This document shows, piece after piece, positions 56,721 to 64,000 of a stretch of DNA of 64,000 nt. The translations under genes were made by a program, and so were the position numbers. Under the pieces are notes generated by a model that was given only the letters and a program-made list of their open reading frames with translations, made no database searches and was not told the DNA's origin. Location: the NCBI GenBank assembly GCA_032622095.1, contig CP136067.1:173262556-173326555 (forward strand). The letters run 5' to 3'. This stretch comes from Siphonodentalium dalli (taxonomy: Eukaryota > Mollusca > Scaphopoda > Gadilida > Siphonodentaliidae). The stretch's first letter is position 1. Every line of letters starts with the position of its first letter.

Positions 56721-56942
56721 ATGGCGAAAACCGATCGCCCCAAAGTCAAATTTCCTATCTGCTTTGAGAACAATTCCCGCACTAAAAACTTAATGGCAGA
56801 ATGGAGGATCAGGGAGGTAGCTTTGTTGACGATTTTCGCAAGCAACTCGTCAAAATTGGAGCAAATTAGAACGCTTGTGTCTGACTTGCCATGCGTGTTG
56901 TCGGGACACTGTCGCCATATGCGTTTAGACTTTTTGTGTTGA
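56721..56942 (+). CDS. hypothetical 73-aa ORF, unassigned
   Basis: CAAAATGGCG is a good initiation context. The frame reads MAKTDRPKVKFPICFENNS, then LMAEWRIREVALLTIFASNS, and ends ...RLDFLC. It is basic at the N-terminus, with a mixed hydrophobic centre and no signal peptide or known motif. There is an overlapping open frame of similar size on the other strand, which weakens the case. It might be a real small protein, a first exon, or chance; I do not recognise it. Confidence 0.22.
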   Translation: MAKTDRPKVKFPICFENNSRTKNLMAEWRIREVALLTIFASNSSKLEQIRTLVSDLPCVLSGHCRHMRLDFLC

Positions 56943-57026
56943 TAAAATAATTGGAGAACCAAATCATACCGTTTCGAAATATAGTTCTTTGGTTCTGGTG
57001 GGACTTTCCAAACTTAAGGTACGAAC

Positions 57027-57653
57027 TCACAGAAATTGTTTTCGATATTTTGTGTGCTTAATAAGGGCAGCATTTTGGTCTGCTCGCTTAGTATATATTT
57101 TAATATCGCGGAAGACCACCAAATGTGGGTAAAATGTCGCCGACAGCAGCGGTCTTACCGAGTCAACAAGGGAGGTAAATCCTGCATGGAGTTTGCAACT
57201 GTGTACATCGATGCCGAAGCTGCGTGGGTATAACCCGATAACCGCGTGGACCTGCTTTCCACGCGGAGGATGGGTGACCAGATTCGTGTATTTGTTCAAG
57301 TTTGGCTGTTGCTTGGCGAAGGTCAACATTTTGTACGTGAGTGGTGTAATTTCCCAATGATATTTACCCTCTATGTGGTCTATCTTCTTCCAATAAAACA
57401 ACGTCGCATAGTTTGTTCCACCAGCATAGTGAATCCGATCACTCCCGATACTCCCTTGGTTTCCGCCATAAAAGAAACTCTTTATTCTGGTAATCCCGTT
57501 ACGCTCTCCAGAGATTCTTTTTTGTTCTGTTTCACTTCCCAAATCAAATACAGCTGCTTGGTTAACATTAAGGGAAGAAGAAACGCTGAAATGTCGTGAA
57601 AGAATGTCTGGACGGCAGGGCCCAAGAGACACGTTCACAGGCATGGCAGACAT
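57027..57653 (-). CDS. longest open frame (208 codons), doubtful
   Basis: The frame starts at an ATG at 57,651-57,653 and contains GSETEQKRISGERNGITRIK and KIDHIEGKYHWEITPLTYKM. Its first third, to about 57,425, lies in the K segment, which recurs at 50,975 and 54,025 with stops in the corresponding frame, so that part is repeat-derived. I recognise no domain, signal peptide or membrane segment. It is listed because of its length; the likely explanation is a chance open frame across a repeat border. Confidence 0.15.
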   Translation of the reverse strand: MSAMPVNVSLGPCRPDILSRHFSVSSSLNVNQAAVFDLGSETEQKRISGERNGITRIKSFFYGGNQGSIGSDRIHYAGGTNYATLFYWKKIDHIEGKYHWEITPLTYKMLTFAKQQPNLNKYTNLVTHPPRGKQVHAVIGLYPRSFGIDVHSCKLHAGFTSLVDSVRPLLSATFYPHLVVFRDIKIYTKRADQNAALIKHTKYRKQFL

Positions 57654-57960
57654 TAGATATAGTGGTAATGAAGGTGTCGTATAGTCACATTGTCATGTCA
57701 CCGATAACATTTGTTGGAAGATTTTTAAACCCGCCACATTGGTAGCATACATGGCACAGACAAGGGCAAGTGACACAGATGGTGAGAAACATAGCGCATT
57801 ATACTGCCATAAACTGTCCAACGACGGCAAAGCCGGTTCGATTCCCGATAAGGTCAGATGTGTGATCTACGCGAATGTAGGGTTATATGTTAACATCTGT
57901 AGTCGGATTTTCAAACCAGTCCCGTTTGGTATCAAACATTGCATGCACAGGCATATGTGA
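57425..57960 (+). mobile_element. SINE-like composite, single-unit copy
   Basis: The order is K segment (GTGAATCCGATCACTCCCGA ... GAATGTCTGGACGGCAGGGC), one ~140-bp unit (CCGCCACATTGGTAGCATAC), an A-box-like GTGACACAGATGGTGAG, a B box GGTTCGATTCC at 57,834, and the tail GTGATCTACGCGAATGTAGG...CGGATTTTCAAACC. This is the single-unit counterpart of 50,975-52,370, where the middle unit is amplified about sevenfold. Confidence 0.6.
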
Positions 57961-57974
57961 GGATAATTAAGATG

Positions 57975-58400
57975 TTTTAACTATAATTGCGCTACGTTTA
58001 AGCTAATAATTAGCTGAATTACGCTTAAATGTAATTTTATTACACATGAGCGTTATTCTGTTACACTTAAGCGTACGTCGATTTTCTACTATTCTTACCT
58101 TGGATATGAAGTGTCACAGATGACAATGAAACTCAACTTGGGGAGGCGTTAATTTTTATGCTGAGCAGTCAACATAATGATAAAGAAGGAAGAATAGTCA
58201 AACAGTGTCAGTAAAGGGCTTGTATTGTGTTGATGAAATTGTTTGCATTAAAAAATATTTCATCAATAAATGTGAGCTGCAATGTGTGGCGATGGATTCA
58301 CATGTGAAATCCAAGACGGGTGCTGGCGGCCAAGTATTTTCCGATCTAGTGGTCACCCCACATGAAGTTTGATTGCGATCGGATGAGGTATCACAGTGGA
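57975..58400. repeat. decayed E/F-related remnant
   Basis: TTACGCTTAAATGTAATTTT and TTACACTTAAGCGTACG are degenerate E-type palindromes. They are followed by TTTTTATGCTGAGCAGTCAA, AAAGGGCTTGTATTGTGTTG and GAAATCCAAGACGGGTGC, which match the core of F near 21,080-21,180 and 22,230. A fragment combining E-like palindromes with F-core sequence supports kinship of the two elements. No ends are left. Confidence 0.55.
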
Positions 58401-58676
58401 TCAACGGACACGAACCAAAACCGGAAGTCGTAGATTTCGAGGTGGAGAAATATCTGTCGACAAATATTTATTGACATTTTTTGACGGTTTTTTGGGAAAA
58501 TAAACGCTTGGATACCATATCTGACCAACTGAAGGTGAGTAAATATTTCTTCGCTAATGCTCGGACACCGACGATCAATTTAAGGCAGTTGCCATTGTTC
58601 GATCGCGGAAAAAATGTCATTTAATCATCGCCGCGAGACGATTTCTTCCCCAAAATATCCCAGAAAATCATACTTT

Positions 58677-58907
58677 TCACATCCATCGCAGACAACTGTC
58701 GCAACAACCTATACACCGATCGAAAGGCCTGTTTTCCCCCCAAAAATGCATATTTTGAGTATTTTCACGGACTGTCTCAAAATTCCAAATTTCATCTTTT
58801 GATGTAGGTACACACCTCGAAAATACTGTCCGGTTAGTCCCGAAAAATTTAATCATTAGTTGTAAAAAATCTGTCCGCTTAGTCGTGATTTTGCTGAGGT
58901 CTGCCAT
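58677..58907 (-). CDS. hypothetical ORF or first exon, unassigned
   Basis: GAAGATGGCAGACC on the minus strand gives a good initiation context for MADLSKITTKRTDFLQLMIK. After FSRC the sequence TTCGAGGTGTGT offers a possible splice donor; otherwise the frame runs to a stop at 58,677. Upstream on the plus strand CTGAAGGTGAGT (58,530) is also a strong donor-like sequence, so the region has exon-like features on both strands. No domain is recognised. Confidence 0.2.
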   Translation of the reverse strand: MADLSKITTKRTDFLQLMIKFFGTNRTVFSRCVPTSKDEIWNFETVRENTQNMHFWGENRPFDRCIGCCDSCLRWM

Positions 58908-59095
58908 CTTCAATTTCTGGTCGAAAAAGCAATTTTGCCGCAGATGATGGGCGTTTCATTTGACTATTGCGTGGCCACAATGGTTCTGGGTGTTCATAAT
59001 GTTGTATATTTCTCCTGGTACAATATAACATCCAGGCGGTGACTTATATATATAACTGAACTGTAACCTGTAACTGAAATTCAACTACGAAGTAC

Positions 59096-59581
59096 ATGTT
59101 TGGTAAACATATAACTTTTGATGTATATATATATGTCATAATGTTAACTCTGACTTGTCATCACTCTCGGAGGGCCGACATAAAAAAAAATGATTTACAT
59201 CCAACTTTTTTCAGAAAAATGCAGCGGTGTGCCGATTTTTACCCTTTATATTTGATTATACACTCGCAACGAGTTGTGGCCCACAACTTGTGGGGTTATA
59301 CAGGAGGCAGCTTGTTCGTCCTTTCGTGGATGCAATTTTCCGAGTTTTTATTGCTAAGTTTTGCGGTCATTTGTTTTTTTGGCTTGGCATATATATATTT
59401 AGTACCATGGGAACATGCGAACATATATGATTATGAAATATGTCAGACCTTTTTGTTTGGAGTTATGACATTTTTCGACTTAGAAAATTATTGTTTTCAA
59501 TATTCAGCAATGGTTAAAACAATAATGTGGAGGGGACTAAAACATACAGTCGGAGGGGTGTACAGCTATATCTGTTACTAA
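59096..59581 (+). CDS. hypothetical 161-aa ORF with hydrophobic segment
   Basis: The ATG at 59,096 opens MFGKHITFDVYIYVIMLTLT and continues to a TAA at 59,579. Residues around 85-110 (FSEFLLLSFAVICFFGLAYI) are strongly hydrophobic and could form a membrane helix. The region is T-rich, which by itself produces such stretches. No family match comes to mind, and no promoter or polyadenylation context decides it. Confidence 0.2.
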   Translation: MFGKHITFDVYIYVIMLTLTCHHSRRADIKKNDLHPTFFRKMQRCADFYPLYLIIHSQRVVAHNLWGYTGGSLFVLSWMQFSEFLLLSFAVICFFGLAYIYLVPWEHANIYDYEICQTFLFGVMTFFDLENYCFQYSAMVKTIMWRGLKHTVGGVYSYICY

Positions 59582-59794
59582 TATTAGCTTAAGTTCAAGT
59601 CCACTAAGCGATATTATTTTATAATTCCAGGTGCTACTGACGATAGGATCGCATGCCTGCCTTCATATATGTAACCACTGTGCGGCAAAGGCTTGCCGCT
59701 TCGCTGAGGCAATCGACGATGGGATTTTACAACACCCGAATGAATGTTTGAAAATAAAATTATTGAAAATAAAAAATATAACAATTATTTATAA

Positions 59795-59850
59795 TAAAAT
59801 ACTATACAATACTATACTATACTATACAATACTATACGAAATATTGGTAC
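59795..59850 (+). repeat. (ACTAT)n-like microsatellite
   Basis: ATACTATACAATACTATACT and following alternate ACTAT and ACAAT units over about 50 bp. Confidence 0.8.
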
Positions 59851-60170
59851 TCTCGGTTGATATAGAGAATAGAAACATCACCAGGAAAACTCCAGTGTTC
59901 TTTCGAGTTGTTGTATTCTTAATCCCACCTTGGCTGTTCATTAATGTAGAAGTGTTGTGTTTCCTACATGTATATAGCGGGTAAAATTCCAATCTACAGC
60001 GTACAACTGAATGTGGAACCAGATGCAAGTTATATATGCACGTGATTTTTGTCCTGTTGTATTCAAATCGCGCCATAATTAATTGTTTCCACATTGATTC
60101 ACACACTGGATAATTTGGTTGGGAAGTTTTTAACGCAAATGGTCGCTTATATATTCAAATTTAAGTATAG

Positions 60171-60266
60171 GATATTCCCCGAGCTGTCGGGCATTCGGAG
60201 AAATAATTCACCGAGGCGAAGCCGAGGTGATTATTTGGACGAATGGCCGACAGCGAGGGGAATATC
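60171..60266. repeat. 96-bp imperfect hairpin
   Basis: GATATTCCCCGAGCTGTCGG at the left pairs with CCGACAGCGAGGGGAATATC at the right. The inner part AATAATTCACCGAGGC faces GCCGAGGTGATTATT. It resembles a compact MITE or a stem-forming element; no target duplication is seen. Confidence 0.75.
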
Positions 60267-60538
60267 TGGCTTAATCCTCTGTATTTAAAGAATAACAAGA
60301 CGAAATTTAATTTTACCTATAGTATTACTTTGAAATTTGTCAATGACATTACAATGTATGATATATTCAACTAAAAGTCAATAAAAGTTTTAACAAAAAA
60401 TGTGAACATGACCATTAAACAATATCCGAATCTGTCAGACAAATAAAGATTTGTACGCAAATTCAGTTGCCACTTTAAATAGTGATCTGGAGATTTGGAA
60501 TTAAAATTGTCATTAAAAATGTGTCAATCGCCACCCCA

Positions 60539-60558
60539 CCCCCCCCCCCCCCCCCCCC
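60539..60558 (+). repeat. C20 homopolymer
   Basis: A run of 20 C within a C-rich stretch that continues GCCCC. Such a tract forms G-quadruplex/i-motif-prone DNA and is a common place for assembly length error. Confidence 0.95.
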
Positions 60559-60599
60559 GCCCCATGAAATATGGCCAATCCTGCTATATATCCTACTTA

Positions 60600-61605
60600 G
60601 CTGTGCATTTATAAACCAATATGACCACAATATTTTTGACTCACATTATGTTATATCTCAGATAACACATGGGCGGAAGTCTAATTGACACCAGTGCATA
60701 TGTGCATGGACACCTTCCAGTTACAACAAACATTTAATTTGCTTGGCCTGATACTGCTCGTCCTCGCTGCATTGTCACAAATCAAAATTCTCGCATTGAG
60801 TTGGTATGCACTGAGCCGCGTTGACAATCCAGTTATGATGAGTGGTTATCGGGATATCAGTTATAGGTAGCCCCAAACATGATATTGCCTTTGTCGCCGA
60901 TTAGCTAACCACACGCTTTAATCTAATTAACACGTCGTTCTCGGGCGCATTTGTAAATTGAATGTGAGAAGAGTGAATTTTGTCAGTAAAACGTGACGTG
61001 AACAAACTCCGCATTCGAACAGGGAATGAAGTAATTTTCTAAACTTTCTGTGTCGACGTTATCTAAATGGATATTACATAGTTATATGTTATCAGCATGG
61101 CGTTCATTTTATAAGCGAAATAAACATCACAAGCACCCGGAGGTAAATGACAATCCAGCCGATGATCAAACTGATGTTTTCCGTTAATATTGGAATAAAA
61201 AAATCTTTCGATGAGTCGTTTTCGTATTGTACTGTTTATCTGATTTATTTCCATGAATTCGAAGTTGGATTTACAAGGAGTTCTTGACCAACGTAAGTTA
61301 TCGAATGAGGTTTATTTACTATAAATATATAGTAGTCGTTACCCGTATAAAACGATCTTCAATTTCAGCATTTTGACATCAAATTCTTAACATTTTATTA
61401 AAATCCATGTAATCAACGTAACTAATCCACTTAAGTTATAGTGTGGTGTACCCGACATTACGAACTGATTTGGATTATCAACATTTAAATATTTAGCATT
61501 TACCAGAAAATTATATCGTGCGAGTGATTCCGTGTTATAAGAAGGCTCCACCTTCGTAAGTTTTTCATTATTAGAACAAGTCTCAAATACAATGCAAATG
61601 TGTCG
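60600..61605. other. no gene or repeat recognised
   Basis: Short open frames only. I see no tandem, inverted or SINE-like pattern. Confidence 0.45.
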
Positions 61606-61607
61606 TT

Positions 61608-61960
61608 AAAGATACGGGCGGTGTTGGCGGTGGGTATGCTGTTAAAATATTCCCATCCGTCAAAAACCGCCATAAATAGTGAAATATAGACAGACTTTGT
61701 TCTTATAGCAATAAGAAATATGACATAAGCAGTATGTTATTGTCGATTTCTTCCCCTTTGGCATGTAAACAAAAGCAAAACATGTTACGTTTTCTGGCTT
61801 TTGTTTAGATCCGGATATGGTAAACATAAAGAGCGTTATTTATTACTGTTTTCCTGATATGGAAATAATAAAGAGCGTTTATATCATTGTGTATGAATAA
61901 CCAATCGAATTGCTCTGTGTTATGTAAGCAGAGCACAACTTGTGTGTGTTTACGTACACC
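61608..61960 (-). repeat. D-family copy on the minus strand
   Basis: TTAAAGATACGGGCGGTGTT at the left is the D right terminus in inverted orientation. Then come CAAAAACCGCCATAAATAG, TTTGTTTAGATCCGGATATG and two AAAGAGCGTT motifs. The opposite terminus is missing, so the copy is truncated near 61,960. Confidence 0.75.
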
Positions 61961-62090
61961 ATCGTACGAAAATATAGTCGAATTTCAACAACCAATACAA
62001 CCAGTATTAAACATATTTCGCAATAAATATGTTTTGAATGTTTGATACGCATAATGGCTTTTCGTGGATATGTTCAGGTTATCAGCATCA

Positions 62091-62206
62091 GTTTGCCCTA
62101 ACATCATCAGAGAAATTCAGTAGGACCCAACCGCATCATAGCAGATTAGCAGGACCACTTGACCGGGGTGGAATATATTTGTTCTAGTCCGAATTGTCTA
62201 ATTCCG
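62091..62206 (+). repeat. 115-bp direct repeat, intact copy
   Basis: ATCAGCATCAGTTTGCCCTA through CCGCATCATAGCAGATTAGC and GACCACTTGACCGGGG to CTAGTCCGAATTGTCTAA. The second copy, 850 bp downstream, is the same sequence interrupted by an insertion. Confidence 0.85.
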
Positions 62207-62539
62207 AAATTACCAATTTCACATTCCTGTTTGTAACTGTTTTCGTTATGTTCTGGCGGAATCGACGATTATAAAATAATTTACCCCCCCCCCAAATAAG
62301 TGAATTCTTTAACTATTTCTAGGCTACACTGGGCTACAGCCTCCATACTTGAATGTGGGGAGATTTTTCGACCATTTCTTCGTGAAAATCATTATTATTT
62401 TTTTTTTTATTGACTTGAAGCTTCCAAGCTTCTGCATAATCGACAAAGGCGAGGAGAGCCCCAGTGATATACCGACTTTGTGTGCTCTGAAAATAAATGT
62501 TAATATAACATATATTTTTCAGCTGTTTTAAATATTTCG

Positions 62540-62612
62540 CACACAAGTGAGAGAAAAACGCTCTTTATTCATACCACACCAGGAATGTATTAACAAGGAA
62601 CGCTCTTTATTG
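62540..62612 (+). repeat. paired AACGCTCTTTAT motif block, second
   Basis: CACACAAGTGAGAGAAAAAC, GCTCTTTATTCATACCACAC and GGAACGCTCTTTATTG: same motif pair and spacing (about 40 bp) as in D copies, without D termini. Confidence 0.65.
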
Positions 62613-62616
62613 TTCA

Positions 62617-62946
62617 ATGCCAAAGAAGTTGGGGAACCGAACTTTCTCAATTCAATCTCTTGAACTAGGCTATGTGCGGCATACAGAGGCCTTATACGAA
62701 TATAACAAACGCGAGCATAATTTAGACCTTCAAACCACTTATTCCCATAATCACACTGGTAACTTAAATAATAAATCTAATAAATATATTGTTTGTTCGC
62801 AACCAAATTACGACACTGACTTAGCATATGTGGCGTTGAGCAATGCATTTGCTATGCATATTGTCCAAACTCACACAAGAGCAGACTTCAATTTTAGCTT
62901 GTACATTGTTTTAATTCGTTGTGGAACTCACGGTACTATTTGTTAA
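62617..62946 (+). CDS. hypothetical 109-aa ORF, unassigned
   Basis: The ATG at 62,617 opens MPKKLGNRTFSIQSLELGYV, five bases after the second AACGCTCTTTAT motif. It ends at TAA 62,944-62,946, where a direct repeat begins. The product is polar, Asn/Thr/His-rich, with no recognised domain or signal peptide. The close fit between two repeats makes chance or repeat-derived sequence more likely than a gene. Confidence 0.2.
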   Translation: MPKKLGNRTFSIQSLELGYVRHTEALYEYNKREHNLDLQTTYSHNHTGNLNNKSNKYIVCSQPNYDTDLAYVALSNAFAMHIVQTHTRADFNFSLYIVLIRCGTHGTIC

Positions 62947-63153
62947 CAGCATCAGTTTGCCCTACCATCATCAGAGCAATTCAGCAGGACCCAACCGCAT
63001 CATAGCAGATAGGATAGGATAGGATAATTTTATTTATAATACACATATTAATAGTACAATAAATTAACACATAACTAGATCATAATTCAGTATATTGCTG
63101 GACCACTTGACCAGGGGTGATATATATTTTTCTAGTCCGAATTGTCTAACATT
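62944..63153 (+). repeat. direct repeat, copy interrupted at 63,010-63,097
   Basis: AACAGCATCAGTTTGCCCTA ... CATCATAGCAGAT is cut by an ~88-bp insertion and resumes CTGGACCACTTGACCAGGGG. The homologous copy at 62,091 is the empty form. Confidence 0.8.
63010..63097 (-). mobile_element. short retroelement 3' end with (CTATC)n tail
   Basis: On the minus strand the insert runs through AATTTATTG...ATAAATAAAATT to TATCCTATCCTATCC. An AATAAA-like stretch followed by a short tandem tail is the pattern of a severely 5'-truncated non-LTR or SINE insertion. Direct target duplication is unclear because a few bases were replaced at the junction. Confidence 0.55.
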
Positions 63154-63553
63154 GATGTAAAATTGTTGTTATTACATTAAACAAATTCCACCCACCGTCT
63201 TTCTTAGTATCCCTATGATCATAATAATCACCTAAGACTGTTCAGTTTCTTATTTGATTGATTGATTGGTCACACCAATTTTACATTCCGGTGTGTCAGC
63301 AAGTGGAGAACACAGCAAACAATGACTTGCGATTGTTATGACAATACCTGGGGAATATTTTAATATTCCACAGTTATTGTTAAAATAATGCACACTTATT
63401 GTTTAAATAATCCACAGCTATTGTTACCAGTGGGCAATCGGCTGGATATTGTGCAAGGGAGAACAATAGAAAATATGGCGACTGTGGATTAAGCGGACAG
63501 AAGACATGCAGACAGACCCTACTCGTTCATATATATATACAAAAAATTAACTG

Positions 63554-64000
63554 TATGGGAGGTCAAATTCACATTTAATAATGAATTGCGCTTAAGCGCA
63601 TATACCACACATCGCGCTGAAGCACACATATGGCATTTGCGCATAATTGAAATGAATTGCGCTTAAGTGCAATTAATTCCGATTAAGCGCTATGAGTTGC
63701 TTGAGAGTAAGTGTAACTACCCATATAACCTAACTATTAGCATGACCGGGTGTATCTGCATTTGGCTAATTTAAACTAAAGGTCCTCAATCCGATCAGAA
63801 AGACCCATATTATAAAGATACAACAACAACAACAACAACAATATTTCTTCAAAATAAGCTTTAGTTATCAGAATCGATTAACTGCAAAAAATAATGCTGA
63901 CCACTGTCAAATATGGTATCAAATTTCCCCAAAACGTGTGATTTATAAACATTTTGTTCAACAAAATATGGCCGTATAATTACTAAAGTATCACGAAATT
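63554..64000. mobile_element. foldback element E3, left part (runs off the window)
   Basis: TATGGGAGGTCAAATTCACA, then TTTAATAATGAATTGCGC and TTAAGCGC-type palindromes, reproduce the left end of E1; ACCTAACTATTAGCATGACC also matches E1 near 36,920. If complete, TAACTG (63,548-63,553) should be repeated beyond its right end, outside this window. Confidence 0.8.
63780..64000. mobile_element. element I relative inside E3 (left end only)
   Basis: AGGTCCTCAATCCGATCAG matches the start of element I (AGGTACTCAATCCGATAAA). It lies in E3 sequence that is uninterrupted in E1. It is preceded by CTAA rather than TTAA, so the target copy has mutated or the assignment is imperfect. A (CAA)7 run follows at 63,821. 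The right end would be outside the window. Confidence 0.5.

Noticed and set aside
1-64000. Bacterial-style features (operons, ribosome-binding sites, terminators, origins)
   Set aside because: Repeat content and lack of long ORFs are eukaryotic, so such features were not sought as annotations.

Overview
The window looks like a repeat-dense, AT-rich intergenic block of a marine invertebrate genome, most likely a bivalve or another lophotrochozoan. The evidence is the absence of any long open reading frame, many kinds of foldback element, a (TGAT)n-tailed non-LTR retrotransposon remnant, tRNA-like SINE pieces, and a GGACGGACGG repeat that ends in a CCGGAGACTTCGTCTCAGG-type sequence, which I associate from memory with bivalve genomes. 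The species assignment is inference. I find no protein-coding gene I would defend. The longest open frame is 208 codons and overlaps a dispersed repeat. The only recognisable coding homology is the broken C-terminus of a CR1/Jockey-like reverse transcriptase.

Layout. 1-4,090: non-coding DNA with two hairpins, a TTAA-flanked foldback element (D) and a 32-bp minisatellite. 4,090-11,760: about 13 copies of a ~538-bp satellite. 11,760-14,740: mixed repeats including the GGACG family. 14,745-32,100: the 'M domain', built of hairpin-forming repeats rich in AATAAGC and GCTTATT, with ends that are inverted copies of each other. It holds later insertions: element I (TTAA site), a truncated non-LTR retrotransposon, element F (2.4 kb) inside that retrotransposon, an unclassified 1.06-kb block, and element G (4.2 kb). 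32,110-36,752: the 538-bp satellite again, in the opposite orientation. 36,791-38,007: foldback element E1 containing a mariner-type MITE. 38,560-40,300: two further tandem families. 40,776-48,478: three tandem copies of a ~2.96-kb segment. 50,975-58,400: SINE-like pieces, a ~140-bp tandem array, and elements H and E2. 58,400-64,000: sparse DNA with D-family copies, small unassigned ORFs and the left end of a third E element.

How the parts fit together. The recurring theme is foldback architecture with tandem repeats inside the inverted arms. It appears in F (arms of a 14-bp palindrome), E (arms of GCGCTTAAGCGC palindromes), G (arms of a ~173-bp repeat) and, at the largest scale, the pair of inverted 538-bp arrays. 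F, E1 and E2 each have exact 6-bp target duplications (GAAATC, CAAATT, TTTGAT) and begin 5'-TAC or 5'-TAT, so they may be non-autonomous members of one transposon group. Removing F and one target copy restores a continuous retrotransposon reading frame, which proves F is a discrete insertion and gives a relative chronology: M domain, then retrotransposon, then F.
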